From contig NBBA01000001.1 of the NCBI GenBank assembly GCA_002794785.1, positions 4,278,001 to 4,342,000 of the forward strand: DNA of 64,000 nt. The letters are read 5' to 3'. Origin of the DNA: Coniferiporia sulphurascens. Lineage: Eukaryota > Basidiomycota > Agaricomycetes > Hymenochaetales > Hymenochaetaceae. Positions 24,257-37,837 of the stretch are shown here, one piece after another (within the stretch, counting starts at the first letter, position 1; the number at the start of each line of letters is the position of its first letter). Both the position numbers and the translations under genes were made by a program. The notes below the pieces were generated by a model, which saw nothing but the letters and a program-made list of their open reading frames with translations, made no database searches and was not told the DNA's origin.

Positions 24257-26350
24257 ATGGAAATGACCAAGAATCTAGGCATGTTATCTCTCTACTTTTT
24301 TTTCTCGTCACGCACGAGTGGCTATAGAATTGATGTTGATCGTGAAGCGCCCGACTCTAGCAGTAGCTCCCAGTTCAGCCTAAAGAAAATTCTCCCAATC
24401 AAGAAAAATGACGCGGAAATGCTCACTAGGCAGGACATCCAGTTCGATCTCTTGGACGCTATTTTTTCAGATACGACAAGGGTTTTCACTGACCCAACTC
24501 CCGGGATCCCGGCCAAGAAATTATCTTTCAGCGAGCTCTATATTGATGCGCTCCGCCGCTCCAGCAAATGCTCCAAAGTCCTCAAGGACAAAATGGACGA
24601 AACGCCGGCGTTCGCCATCGAACTGGGTAAAATATCCCTCCTTGCAAATGTAGGCCGAATAAACACTACAATGGCTTGTGCGTCTCCAACTCGTGCAAAA
24701 AAAGCGCAGAAAAATAAATCTTACACTGCCTCACTAGTCTTTCCTGAGATGCGCACGGCCTTGAGGACATACCATCCAGTCCCTTCCCTCCAGAAGACGA
24801 GCGGAAACCTCCAGGATGCCCCTCGAATAAAAAATTGCCTGAAGGCGGCCCTTCTGCCCTCCGAACAGAGGAGACCACCGCCTTCGTCTCTGGCTGCCGT
24901 CCTGGAAAAGCTGGTGAGACCCGGAACTTCTTTCGCACCTTACCCTGCGCGGGCGTCTTGATAAACCAACAGAGACTCGGCGCCAAACCGCCCACAAGCA
25001 TTGTTAACTTAATTTTTATTATGTCCAACCAGACGACGGTGAGGCTGTCTTTCCCTTTTATTTACTCTCTCGTCCCCCTTCCCCCTACTTTCCTGACAAA
25101 TTTATATGCCCGATAGCTTCTAGCACGGACGCACTTCGACCCCCGCTGGACTTCCTAGACTTGTTCATGCCCATCAACATTCCTTCTCCCCAACGAGCTA
25201 GGGCGTTTCTCTGGCTCGTCTACAACTACCTCGAAGACCCATCATCTTCGTCGTCTTCGCCGACGCCTTCTTCGGCAAACCCCTTCGCCGACAGCTATTC
25301 CAATTCCAAGCCTGGTAAGGTGCCCTGGCTGCCACGTCTGTCTCCTGAAGAAATGCGCCGGCGCGGGGAGAATGTGGACCCGGCGGAGGAGATAGAGTGG
25401 GGCAGCAGGATGTGTGCGCAGAGGACGACGTTCTTGCAGAGGCTGGTCACGACGAGCGAGGCGGAGAAGAAAAACAAAAGCTCGTTCACGACTACTCAGG
25501 GTACGTATCCCTTGATCTTCCCCCTCCCCTGCTGTTTAATTTTGCTATTTATTTTTATTTCTGTTACATGCTGATTTCATTTTTTTATTAATCATTTGTT
25601 CGCAGTTTTAGAGCTCGCGCCTCGGCGCACGCGGGCACCTCGACAGATTTACAAAGGGGACGACAAGGAAGGGGGTTTTAGGCACTATGCACCCCCGCAA
25701 CCGCCTGGGTGCAGCTCGTTCTCAAGCGTACAGAGTACGTACATTTTTAGGAGAGCGAGAAAAAAAAAACCTCGTGGTGTCCCGCGCTAAAACAAGACGC
25801 AGGGAAATCCCCATACGCCACGCCTCCTCCTGAAGGCGTCCCATTTCGTCCCGAACCACGCCACAGGACCATGTTCGAGCGTCAGTGCCTTCCCCCCCAC
25901 CCCGTCCTCCTCCTCCTCCTTTTCCTCGTTCGCCTATCCGCGCTTCTCTTTCTGTCTCTTTGACACTGCTTTCCCTTGTCTCTTCCTGTTCTATTTCCAG
26001 ACGCCTTCCACATCGTGTCCACGTCAGACCCGCTGGCAGAGTCGGATGACGAGTACGACGAACACGTCAAGGTTGACTACGGTGCGTCGTCGCTAAGAGC
26101 TCTCCCCCTACTGCGCCCTTTTCGTGGCTGTCCCCGTGCACGAGCGTCGTCTGATAAATTAGCCTGTACATATATCAAAATGACGACAGATCGAAGGCTA
26201 CGTATCCTTAACCGCCTTCGTGGCAAGTCGCCCACCCCTCCTCGCCCCCTCCCTCCACCCTCGAGGCGCAGTCCAGGCGAGCGGCGAGAGCTAACACGGA
26301 ATAGATGGGATCCATACACGCGGACACGTAGGAGGTCGAAGGTGCATTAG
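24257..26350 (+). CDS. IES1: INO80 chromatin-remodelling complex subunit Ies1-like
   Basis: Non-catalytic subunit of the fungal INO80 nucleosome remodeller. Conserved blocks in order: MLTRQDIQFDLLDAIFSD, SSKCSKVLKDKMDETPAFA, ELGKISLLANVGRINTTMA|FFPEMRTALRTYHPVPSLQK, DAPRIKNCLKAALLPSE, PPTSIVNLIFIMSNQT, LDFLDLFMPINIP, RARAFLWLVYNYLED, GKVPWLPRLSPEEM and EEIEWGSRM. The tail is acidic (DPLAESDDEYDE) then very basic. The intron at about 24680-24740 has no stop, so a naive reading keeps it as coding. The true 5' end is uncertain: the ATG at 24257 is the first in frame, but an acceptor-like cttcag ends at 24246, and a GC-donor intron from a start at 24211 is another possibility. Between 25039 and 25150 the exon after the intron reads in the wrong frame; two added bases, one of them in the C5 run around 25141-25145, would give HFDPPLDFLDLF. 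Confidence 0.8.
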
Positions 26351-28183
26351 TTGGCCTGAGGATACCATTCTTGAGGGGATGAAATTGATCACCGCAGAAT
26401 CAACGTTTCCATCCGAGTCTCTTCGCGGTGTAATTGTGTGTATTGTTACGTGTGCTTTTTTGTGTACTGGAGTATGTATCTTGAGCGATAAGGTCGAAAA
26501 AAGAACAATGTAATTTCCATAGACGAGTACTTTCTTTCAAGTTACCGCAATCAGACTGTCGCTATGTTTTTTTGTTATATACTGACGAAGTCGCGCGAAA
26601 AGCTCTATTTCGCTATAAACACGTCTCCTATCGGCAACCGCATGATCGCCAAATTTCCAAACGCGGCTAGACTCGGTAGCATTACTTTTGCATGGCTGGA
26701 GCCATGAGATCTCGCTATAAGCGCAAACTGACTTCAAGCGTTTCGAGGTCGGTTAGAAGATGCGATGAAATCACAGTCTAGCAGAGGCTGCGCCTTAACC
26801 ATAAGCCGGTAATATTCGCAAATCGTAGGAGTCGACGCATGCGCACTTGATTATTTTAAAAAACACGCCCGTTTAGAGTGCAGGATCTATATGAGATGGG
26901 CGTGAATTGACCTGTTTAGTAAACGTGCATTTCATATGATCAATACGTACATCACATCAAGGCGGCGCATATGAAGAGGACTCGCATGGTGAAGGGAGGG
27001 TCCCACAAGGCACTCCTTAACGATTTTCCACGCGCCGGCGTCATTGCTAACGGCGGCCAACCAGCGTCGAGACCAGCCGGAAGGAACACAATACTCGCCC
27101 CCAATGGATTTGGTATTCAATAGACGCTCTAAGGGGTCGAATAGGAGGAGGCCTCCTTTGTGTTCATGTGGATTAGGAGATGGGGACCGGAGATCCGCTG
27201 GAGTACGTATACAATCCGCACAGGGGCGAGATTTGTGTGAGATCCCCTGGTGAGATCCTTGGATGTATTGACGGCGGAGTCGAGGTGGAGGCGTGTCTGT
27301 AGTAAGATTGAATGACCGTCGGTAGGATAGAAAAGTCAGCTCACCTATATCATGGGCAAAGCGCGTCCAAGTCACCGCCCGAACGACGGGGAACCTGGCG
27401 CCAGCGATGGTGGCTAGGATCCTTCGATCGACGGGACCCACCGATTATCGGGGCTGATATATCGGTGACTGGCTGATGCATGAGTTTGATATAAGTAGCC
27501 CCGGGCTTTCAACCCCTTGCTTGCTTTAGAACGGTAGGCCCCCTTTTTTTTCTTCATCAGAGGAGCAGAGGGTTTGAAGATGCTGGCAGTGCTGATGACA
27601 ATCACAAGCTTATGCCACAACAGACCTTTTAGGGGACATTAAATCTCCGATGCAATAATGATCGCCCTAGCCGATTCGGGATTGCTCCCGCCACTTCCGC
27701 CACATGCTACGTCGAGTTTTTTACGAGTCGTCCGACCTTCTAGCTGGGGTGAGCTTCGACGCCCGGGTTCGATATTCTGAGCGCGGGACAAGAAAACGTC
27801 GATAGCAACTGGATGTTAGTATGTCCTGTTATCAACTCCTATTCCAGAGGACAAGTGTGTCTCTTCCTTATACGAAGCGATAAGCCGAACTTGAAGAACG
27901 GCTTCGATGGCGTGAAAGCACGCCTTCGCAGGCTACTCTCTGAATGATTTCGGCTTCCATCTCTGTCTAGCATCACCTATGGGCTTCTGCACCTCCAACT
28001 AGAATTTTCCTCTCAAATAAGATCGTGATTATCTGCTACATCATCTCTCTTCTTCTCCCTCGTACCTTATCGCCATACATATTTACAGGGTGGGAGAGCC
28101 TTCCCCAAACACGCCGAAACTCTCTCGCAAAACTGCACCTCTTCTCTCCCCGCGAAACTCAGGCCCCACATCGCGACTGCACC
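26351..28183. other. 1.8-kb region, at most a doubtful gene
   Basis: No recognisable gene. Two fragments on the minus strand around 26932-27441 read as protein across a good-looking intron (see separate entry). A TATA-like tatataagtag-type element (gatataagtag, about 27488) is on the plus strand. The last 150 bp are C/T-rich and are the likely promoter of the dioxygenase gene. Confidence 0.35.
26932..27441 (-). other. Possible coding remnant or unknown small gene
   Basis: The minus strand is open across this span and contains an intron-like piece with strong borders (gtgagctgac...tactacag, about 27293-27345) whose removal keeps the frame open: ...TWTRFAHDI|DTPPPRLRRQ... to a stop at 26932. 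There is no ATG in the first part, so a 5' exon would be required and I could not find one. No family is recognised; the end WSRRWLAAVSNDAGAWKIV is not low-complexity. It could be the 3' part of a lost gene. Confidence 0.2.
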
Positions 28184-29825
28184 ATGTCAGTAGTGTTCAC
28201 GAAGACCCAGCTGACGCTGCCCGAGACGGAGCAGGTTTCCCAGCGAGTCGCGTCATTGCAGCTCACGGGGGCGCCGACGCCGCTTACGCTCGGGACGTCG
28301 CTCGACGCGTTCCCGAGGGTCAACCTCACGCCGGTCATCGGCACAGAGTTCGCAAGGGGCAGTGTCCAGTTGTCCGATCTGCTCAAGGCGCCGAACGCCG
28401 ACGAGCTCATAAGAGACCTTGCCATCCTTGGTGCGTGCGATCTACGTCTGCCTGTATGCGCTCCCACACTTATTCTAAGAGCCGCGTAACGCATCGCCTT
28501 TCGACAGTTTCCCAGCGCGGCGTGGTGTTCTTCCGCGATCAGGAGCTCGCCGTCGCCGAGCAGAAGCTCCTCGGGACGAAGCTCGGCGAGCTCACGGGGA
28601 AGCCTGCGTCGTCCAAGTTGCACGTGCACCCGACGACCGAGTCGATGTCGGAACTCGGGGACGAGATTAGCGTGCTGGACTCGCAGAGGTCCGGCGTCTA
28701 CGATACGAGCATCTCGGACAAGTCGAGATTCGCAGCGTCAGTAACCGTTTCCGGTGCCAATGAACGTTTCACTAACGCTTATACTCTGTTTTTTTATAGG
28801 ATGGACTGGCACTCGGATGTAACATTCGAGCCCGTGCCGTCTGACTACACCATTTTGAAGTTACACACACTGCCCGTCGTAGATGGCTACGAAACTGGTG
28901 GCGACACGCTCTGGGCCTCGTAAGAATCCACGTATACCGAACACCGATTCCCTAAACCTTCCCACTTCTTTTTTTAGAGGATACGAGGTGTACGACCGGC
29001 TATCACCCTCATTTGCGAAGTATTTAGAGACACTCGAGGCGGTGCACGAAGCGCGTTTCTTCCAGCTCGTCGCCAAAGGCGCAGGGATCAAGCTCCGCGA
29101 CGGTGAGTGCCCCTCTTCTCTAGAGTTCTAAATGCGTATATTCACGCGCCCACCGGGCTCGGGCAGGCGAGCGGGGTTCACCGGTTAACGTCGGCAGCCA
29201 CCTCGAGGCTGTACATCCAGTTATCAGGTTAGACTTTGACTTTTACCGCTCTCTTCTTGGATGAAATGAGATGAGAAGATGAATGCGGCCTTCTTATTCT
29301 GGTAGGACGAACCCGGTAACGGGCTGGAAGTCTGTCTTCGTTAACCAGTTCTTCACAAAGCGCATCGTTGGCGTGACGAAGGACGAGTCGGACATGATCT
29401 TAAAGTACGCATATAGGCATGTGTCGGATCACTCTGCTCGCTTACGAGTTTCTTTTCTCCCTCCTCAAGGCACCTCTTCAGCCTTGTCAACCTGAACCAC
29501 GACCTTCAGGTGCGCTTCCGGTGGGAAAAGGTAAGCACACGCCCTTTTCGCTTCGTTTATTCCCCAAAAGCGTTCTGACGTCGCGTACAGAACTCGCTCG
29601 CGATCTGGGATAACCGGTCGAATTACCACTCTGCGACCCAAGACTACGGAGGGGTGAAGCGCGTCGGTGATCGCGTCGTGTCCATCGTAAGTAAAACGTC
29701 CTATTTATTACTGAAGAAAGTTTTTTTTGATACATCTTTTCTTCTTTTCATTTTTGCAGGGGGAGAAGCCGTTCTTCGACCCGAGCAGCAAGTCCCGTCG
29801 GCAGGCGCTGGGACTGAAAAAGTGA
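28184..29825 (+). CDS. TauD/TfdA family Fe(II)/2-oxoglutarate dioxygenase (JLP1-like sulfonate/taurine dioxygenase)
   Basis: Member of the alpha-ketoglutarate-dependent TauD family; the yeast relative Jlp1 releases sulfite from sulfonates for sulfur supply. The iron ligands are visible: HSD in MDWHSDVTFE (exon 3) and the distal His in NRSNYHSATQDY, followed by the 2-oxoglutarate-binding Arg in YGGVKRVGDRV. Other blocks: VSQRGVVFFRDQEL near the start, DYTILKLHTLP, GGDTLWASGYEVYDRLSP and the insert-free VNQFFTKRIVGV. Nine exons with GT-AG introns of 43-83 nt, for example 28431-28507 and about 29694-29759. The start at 28184 (CACCATGTC) has a good context. The frame is unbroken to the TGA at 29823-29825. 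Size about 380 residues, normal for fungal members. Substrate unproven; 2,4-D- or other acid-dioxygenase activity is an alternative. Confidence 0.88.
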
Positions 29826-30756
29826 AATCACGCGGGAGAATCAATGCCGGGTCGTCTGTTGTGAGGACAGTTGTAGAGTTGATGTGAAGAAGCAGCGGGG
29901 CCGAAACGAGGATGAGGACGAGGGACGAAGGTTGTTTCGACTTGTCGGGGCACGCCGCACGATATACCGGCTTTCGCCACCACGTGTACCCGGCTGGAGA
30001 TGGCGGTAGTCAGCCGACAGCAGGAATCAAATGTAATTTCCAAACTAAGTAGTACATAAGTACATCAAATACCCATATCGATACGGATTGATATTACAGT
30101 GTGCACTGTAATTAGTTGCTTGGAGGCTCGATCGTTATCGTTCGGTGTCCGAGTCCGTGAAAAGGCGACTCGGGATATCGGGGGCTCGGGACTCGGATCA
30201 TCGATCAGCGCGATCGCCTCCGCCTCTGATCTACACCAAAATCCAGATTGGGAATCTGGGACGTGACGAGGGAGGGTCACGGGCTACGAGCTACGGGAGG
30301 GTGTTTGGTTTGGCGGGTCCGACTCTGAGTCCGAGCGCGATCAAGTATAGGTAATATAATGCTAACGACTACGCTGGTCCAACTTCATTCCATTCTGTTA
30401 TCTTCCTTTTTAATTTCAGTCTGCGGGCGCAGCGCCGGCTCTCGGTTGCGAAGCGACAGCCGTAGCTCCAAGTTCAAGTTCGGAGGCCGCTGAACGGCCA
30501 GTGAACAGTAAACGGTCTCGACTCTCGACTCTCGTCGCAAAAACGACTCGACACCAGCCCGGGCCTCAGCCTGTATCCGGAGATCGGATGCGGATGCAAT
30601 CCATAGCAGTGGGGCACTAGTACCAGCACGCAGTCCAGTTTGGTATGAAGTCAAGATTTAGTCCTACACCGCGACTATGAACCGACGGATTTCAAGCTAC
30701 ACGTATCTTCCCACCCAAGGGTTCAACGCCCGCGTCGTCAAGTCCACGCTTACAAG

Positions 30757-30777
30757 CGAGCGAGCGAGCGAGCGAGC
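30757..30777. repeat. GCGA microsatellite
   Basis: Five perfect copies of a GCGA/GAGC tetranucleotide (gcgagcgagcgagcgagcg) in non-coding DNA. Confidence 0.85.
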
Positions 30778-30897
30778 GGCGAGACAAAACATACCGTACG
30801 AACTTGATTTTGAAGTTTCGAAGTTCAAAGGCTCGTCCGGGGCCGAGGAGAGAACAACCTGAATTACCTGATCACAGACCTGGACGACAACCGCACT

Positions 30898-30920
30898 CGC
30901 ACGCACGCACGCACGCACGC
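30898..30920. repeat. GCAC microsatellite
   Basis: About five and a half copies of cgca/cacg (cgcacgcacgcacgcacgca), non-coding. Confidence 0.85.
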
Positions 30921-31743
30921 ACTGCAGCTGATGTACTAACGTCCGACAGCCGAAGAAGGATGCAAAGCATGCCATCGGAGGCTGAGCGCTGCTGATCGTT
31001 GTCCGTCGCACTGCGCAGTGCGCCGCGCCGTCACGGTACGTTGGTGATGATATCATCATCAACTAGCTATGTATTGTAAGTAGCAGTGTCTTTACAAGTG
31101 TAAAGTTACCACCGCTCATACTACTGCATCGTCAGCGCGTCAAGGAAACGAACGACCACGATGATCGGACCATCCGCAACTACGCTCCATTCCGTTCCAT
31201 GATTGAGTCAGGGGCCGAGACTCGGATGGCAAAGAGCCAAAAACGGTCAATACGCTTACACTTGCACTTACGCATCCGAACGAGCGGCACGACAACGCAC
31301 TGAGCATCAGCAGTAGTAGTACATCATATACACAGCGCCGCGGCGCGGCTCACTGGAAGTAGTAAACGAGGAAATATAAGAGGAAACTTTAGGGGGAGGG
31401 AAGAAGGAATGGATGGGTCCGGTGACGATGGACGCAGGATCGTTCAGGGACGGTACCACCCCAGGTAGTGCAAAATGCTAAGTGTAGTATGACTCGGAAT
31501 TGGATATCTGTATATGTGTGTACGGAATGGCAGACTCAGGCTAGTGTCAATGGGGTGATTGGATTGAATTGCGGAACTGCGAATGCGGGTGGAATGTGGT
31601 AAAAGGAAGGGACCAGCCCAGTTGTCGATGCCGACGACGCGGGGAGAAATAAAAGGAGTGTGAGGAGCAATCCTATGCAAGTGAACCGTACGGAGTGGGG
31701 ATAGGTACAATGAAGTGGTGATGACCAGGCCTCCCCCTCCAAT

Positions 31744-31762
31744 GAAAGAAAGAAAGAAAGAA
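31744..31762. repeat. GAAA microsatellite
   Basis: Four copies of gaaa/aaag (gaaagaaagaaagaaag) in the 3' flank of the minus-strand gene. Confidence 0.8.
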
Positions 31763-31906
31763 AACAGAAACTCCCCTTCCTACAAAACGCCGAGCCGGGG
31801 GTGGATATACGGGTGACGAGATACAAGTACACAACCGAGGACGAGCACGGAATAATACCCAAATAGGAGGGAGAAAACCACGCAGGATTAATTGGGGGGA
31901 TCACGA

Positions 31907-33405
31907 TCAGAACGCGCCGGGCAGCACAAGCACAGGGTGCGTGAACCCGACACGCTCTACGCGCTGCATCTCAGCAGGAGCGCTGATCCTCCTACGGCTC
32001 TTCTCCTCCTCGTCACACCCGCGCCTCGGTCCCCCCGCCTTCTCGTCGAAATCAAAGCCCTGAAAATCGCTCGAGTGCAGACGCGGGCGCGGGCCGCAAA
32101 CCGCAGTGGTGCGCCGGCGGATCGCACAGAGCATGTCCTGCGCCGTGCGCGCGCGCGAGTTGAGCGTGTTCAAGTTCGCCTCCGTTAGCTGTACGGGACT
32201 CGCGGACGACATCCGCGGCACGTGCGTCGTTGTGATCTGCAGCGTCGGCGGCTTTGGCGACGGCGGGAGCTGCAGTAGGACAGGCGTCGACGGGAGCGGC
32301 GCCACGCATGTGCGCTGGCGCAGGATGGACGGGGCAATGGGGCTTGCTAGTATCGATTTGGGAACCTCGACCGGGAGAGTCGATCGGGAATGAGGCCCCG
32401 ACGTTTCTGGCGGTGGCGAGCGGCTAGGAAAACGGATACGGCCCGTGCTCATGAGGCGCCGGGGTGCCGGCTCGTCCGCCTTGGCCTTGGCCACAGTCGT
32501 AGGCACAGCGGCCGGAGCCTTTCCAAGACTCTGGCGGCGCGTCTGCAGGAACGCAGGGAGAGGCGCACGCGCACGCGCCGGGGTGGGCGCCACGGCGGGT
32601 ACTGGGACGTTGTGCGCCGTGTAGCGCTCGGTGATCTGCTCGAGCGACGGGAAGGACGTCTTGCGCACGTGCGTCCTGCGGCTCTCGGGCCCTGGCTGGC
32701 TCGCTGTAACGGTGATGGTGGGGAGCTTGGTCTGCACGGGTGAGGGGAGGGGAGATAGAGAGGCGGAACGGGGCTCCGGTCGCTTAGACAAGCGGAAGTC
32801 GACCTGCTCGACCCATACCTTGCGCACGCCGTACTCTGACTCCGGGTCGTCGAGACCGAGCTGCTCGAAGAGAGCGAGTGGGGACATGAGACCTGGAGAG
32901 GGGAGGGAGTAGTGGAAGATAGCGGGGGAGTCTGGAGGCGTCTTAGGGAGGGACACGGCAGTCGGGGAAGGGGGTGCTCCAATCTTCGACAAAAAGAGGG
33001 CACGACGTTCCACTGCAAAACAAATATAGATTTTAGACACAATCGAAAAGATTTAGTGAAAATACACGTACCCTGCTTAGTCTTGTGAGCCTTCAAAGCA
33101 ACTTCCTTCCTCAGATCCTGCTTCCTAGAGCCCACTGCCGAGCTCCTCTCCTTCGAGGCCCTCAAGAGCGCCTGGAAGTCCTCGTCCTTGATCCCCTTGC
33201 CCCTATGCACGGTCGTCGTCAGTGTTTTGTGTGGCGAGAGGGACCAGCTCTGTGCGGGCGGGGTCAGGAGGGCGGGCCTGTACGAGTCGTCGGCAGGCAT
33301 GGAGAACGCTACATTCATGGGAGAAAAGGGGGAGTACGGTTCAGGCTGGAGCTCCTCCGGAGGGGCGAGAGATATCTCAATAACAGGGAGGGGCGAGGTC
33401 GACAT
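31907..33405 (-). CDS. Uncharacterised Pro/Ser-rich basidiomycete protein
   Basis: Two exons joined across an intron of about 60 nt (donor gtacgtg, acceptor ttgcag, about 33014-33072), giving ALKAHKTKQ|VERRALFLSKIG. The protein is about 480 residues and mostly disordered: Pro, Ser, Arg and Ala rich, with many SP/TP sites (SPTAVSLPKTPPDSPAIFHY). Ordered-looking islands are the charged helix KDEDFQALLRASKERSSAVG before the intron, GLDDPESEYGVRKVWVEQVD, and the C-terminus with LNTLNSRARTAQDMLCAIRRR, SDFQGFDFDEK and EMQRVERVGFTHPVLVLPG. No known domain is recognised. The SP/TP density suggests a cyclin-dependent-kinase or MAP-kinase target, but that is inference. Confidence 0.65.
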
Positions 33406-34323
33406 TATTACCGAGGAGAGCTAGCAAATATAGTAGGTGTTGTTGTTGTTGTTCGTGTATGAATAGATCACGACGAAAAGACAATAGACCAAGAACAAGC
33501 GGCGACCAGCACCAAGTGTGATGTGTGTTGGAAAAGAAGTGCTTGGGCGCAGCCCCGCTGGTCCGCTGGTCTGCTAGTTGAAGGTGGCGCCACGTATCGA
33601 AGGGAAAAAAGGTCCAACCAGCAGAGCAGAAGATAAGAAGAAAAAAGGGAGAATGAAAGAAAAGGGGCGAGCCTGAACTGCTGAGCTGCTGAGAGAACTG
33701 AAGGAAGGGGGGTAGAGCCGGAGCAAGTAGCCTGGCTTTAGTACAAAAATGCGGAAGAGGAGACGGGGCTGCGGAGAGGGCCTACAAGGAGCTTGCGACC
33801 ATCACAGAGCGCTGGCACGCGAGCCACAGGTCGTCCTCGACTAATGCGGACTAATATTGTCTGCAGCCGGCTGAGTGTCGAGCATGGTCACCTTGCTTGG
33901 CGGTGCGAGCCTACAGAGGAATTGACGGTAAGCCTGACGACCGCTCGACATTGTTCTAATAGAACACTCTTCCCGTCGTCTTTCTGCTCGACTTTCTTCA
34001 CCATCACCTTCTTCTCCCTGCCACCTCAGTTGAACAGATCCACGCCAGTCCCTCCGTGCATCCCTCATTACTCGCTCTATTAACTGAAAATCACAAAAAA
34101 TCGCCACAAGGCAGTGGTGTTGCCTCCTTTTTTTAAGGAATGATTTTCAACCGCCTACGACCCGGCCTGGTTCCCCACGGCCCGATCAACGTCCATAGCA
34201 ACAATTTTACAATGCGTGTTATTTCCCCCGCAATCGTCGGCGGCTCCCGCTTAGACTTTTTATGTGAGCCTTTCGGCCCCGACCGCAGTTCCGTAAAGCT
34301 CGAATGTACAACTTCGTTTCAAA
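33406..34323. other. Intergenic, promoter of the Pro/Ser-rich gene
   Basis: About 900 bp with no gene. The left part upstream of the ATG at 33405 contains a short gtt repeat (ttgttgttgttgttc near 33437). The right part is the 3' flank of LYS1. Confidence 0.4.
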
Positions 34324-36507
<2,184 letters not shown>

Positions 36508-37606
36508 TTACCTCCTCATCTGTTGCGTCCTCTGCACAGTAACCTCGATCCTTCCTTTCTCAAACCTCTCCCACAACTCTTTGTTCTGTGGGGTTACAAT
36601 ATTGACGTCGCCACGCTGCAGACCTTCCATTGCGTGCTTTGTGAACTCGTCCAATGGCATCCACATCTTGGATAGCCTTTCGGTCGTACCTTGCTCTGCA
36701 GATTCATCAGTCAGCGTCAGCAATAATTTTGTTCTGGTGACGCTTGAGCTTACGGTCGTGTAGTTCGGACTCTACAAGCCTGTTCATCTGATTTTAAGGA
36801 AGCTTTATTTATGAGGTTGCCGAGGAACTCACGGAGGCATTATTTCCATGACGTGCACGTTTGTGTTGTGCAGGCTATTATGGAGCGCTATACTTAGGCT
36901 ATGTAACGCCGCCTTCGTGGCGCAATAATCTGTGCATGGTCCTAAAGGAAGGACAGCGAGAAACGAGCTGATGGGAACAATGAACGTTGGACGTCCCTCC
37001 GCCTGTTTATGCCGGCACAGAGTTTAGGAGGGTCATGCAAAACGCGATATACTCCAATGCTTACACTGAGTTTAAGGAAGTGCGGCAGGAAGAATTTAAT
37101 CAACGAGAATATCGCAATGTAGTTCGTATTAACTTCGTCGGTTATGGCTTTTAGGAAGAGGGACGGCGATCAGCAGGAGTGGGCTGACGCAAGAGAGTCA
37201 GCTCACCGTCGAGGTCGATTTCCTCCGGCTTGGTGAAATCACTTGCACGTTGGATGCCTGCCGCGAAGATCACCGCGTCGAGCTGAATGATGTTACGCAT
37301 ATTAAATAGACAATACTCGGAAAGAGCGGCTGTGTGCCTCACATCCGGGTAGCCTTGCAGAGTGCTTTCGACGAAATCCTTCAAAGTATCCCGCGAGGCC
37401 GAGATGTCGACCTGAAGGGCTTTGATGCGTCCGTCGCAACACCCTTGACCCTTCACAACGAGCTCATCCAGTCTCTCCTTACGCCGTCCAGCAACAATCA
37501 CGGTGGGTTTTGTCGGAAGAGCGCATATAGCCAGCGCGAGTGCACGGCCGATGCCCGAGGTTGCACCGATGACAAGGACGCATTTGCTGTCATTTATTCC
37601 AGGCAT
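36508..37606 (-). CDS. Short-chain dehydrogenase/reductase (SDR), classical type
   Basis: NAD(P)-dependent oxidoreductase. Rossmann motif VLVIGATSGIGRALALAI at the N-terminus, then VIVAGRRKERLDEL, LDAVIFAAGIQ (the NAG-like site as AAG), NTNYIAIFSLIKFFLPH (active-site Asn), IVPISSFLAVLPLG (catalytic Ser) and the catalytic TDYCATKAALHSLS (YxxxK). The tail has MEIMPPLVESELHD and MWMPLDEFTKHAMEGL. At least six exons, for example donors gtgaggc after GYPD and gtgagttcc after MPP. The acceptors that keep the frame were chosen. The GAT-SG start and the MPP.VxTx-like tail resemble the DltE/YdfG-type and yeast Ydl114-like SDRs. The R in AGRRKER after the second strand suggests NADPH. Substrate unknown. 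Confidence 0.88.
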
Positions 37607-37837
37607 GTTTTACTACGAGTATGATGGACCGATTTGCTATGCAGAAGGTGTGAGAGCGGGTGCTGGACTACAAGCACTTTCACATGAGCATGTGTGGCAT
37701 TAGTATTTGGAATTGAACCGAAATACATCTGAGAGTAACACGTAGTATCCGTCATAGCCCCCAAAAAGGAAACCATCACATTGTAATACAGTAAGCTTAA
37801 CTTACGCCGAGTCCGTACAGCCGCGCGTCGCCGCAAG
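37607..37837. promoter_or_regulatory. Compact divergent promoter (SDR / TTC1-like)
   Basis: Only 231 bp separate two start codons of oppositely transcribed genes, so the promoters overlap or are shared. Confidence 0.45.

Larger units (their letters stand above)
29826..31906. other. 2-kb intergenic region with microsatellites
   Basis: No gene seen between two convergent transcription units. It contains short tandem repeats: (gcga)n at about 30757-30777, (cgca)n at about 30898-30920 and (gaaa)n at about 31744-31762. The right end is the 3' flank of the minus-strand gene that ends at 31907. Confidence 0.45.
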
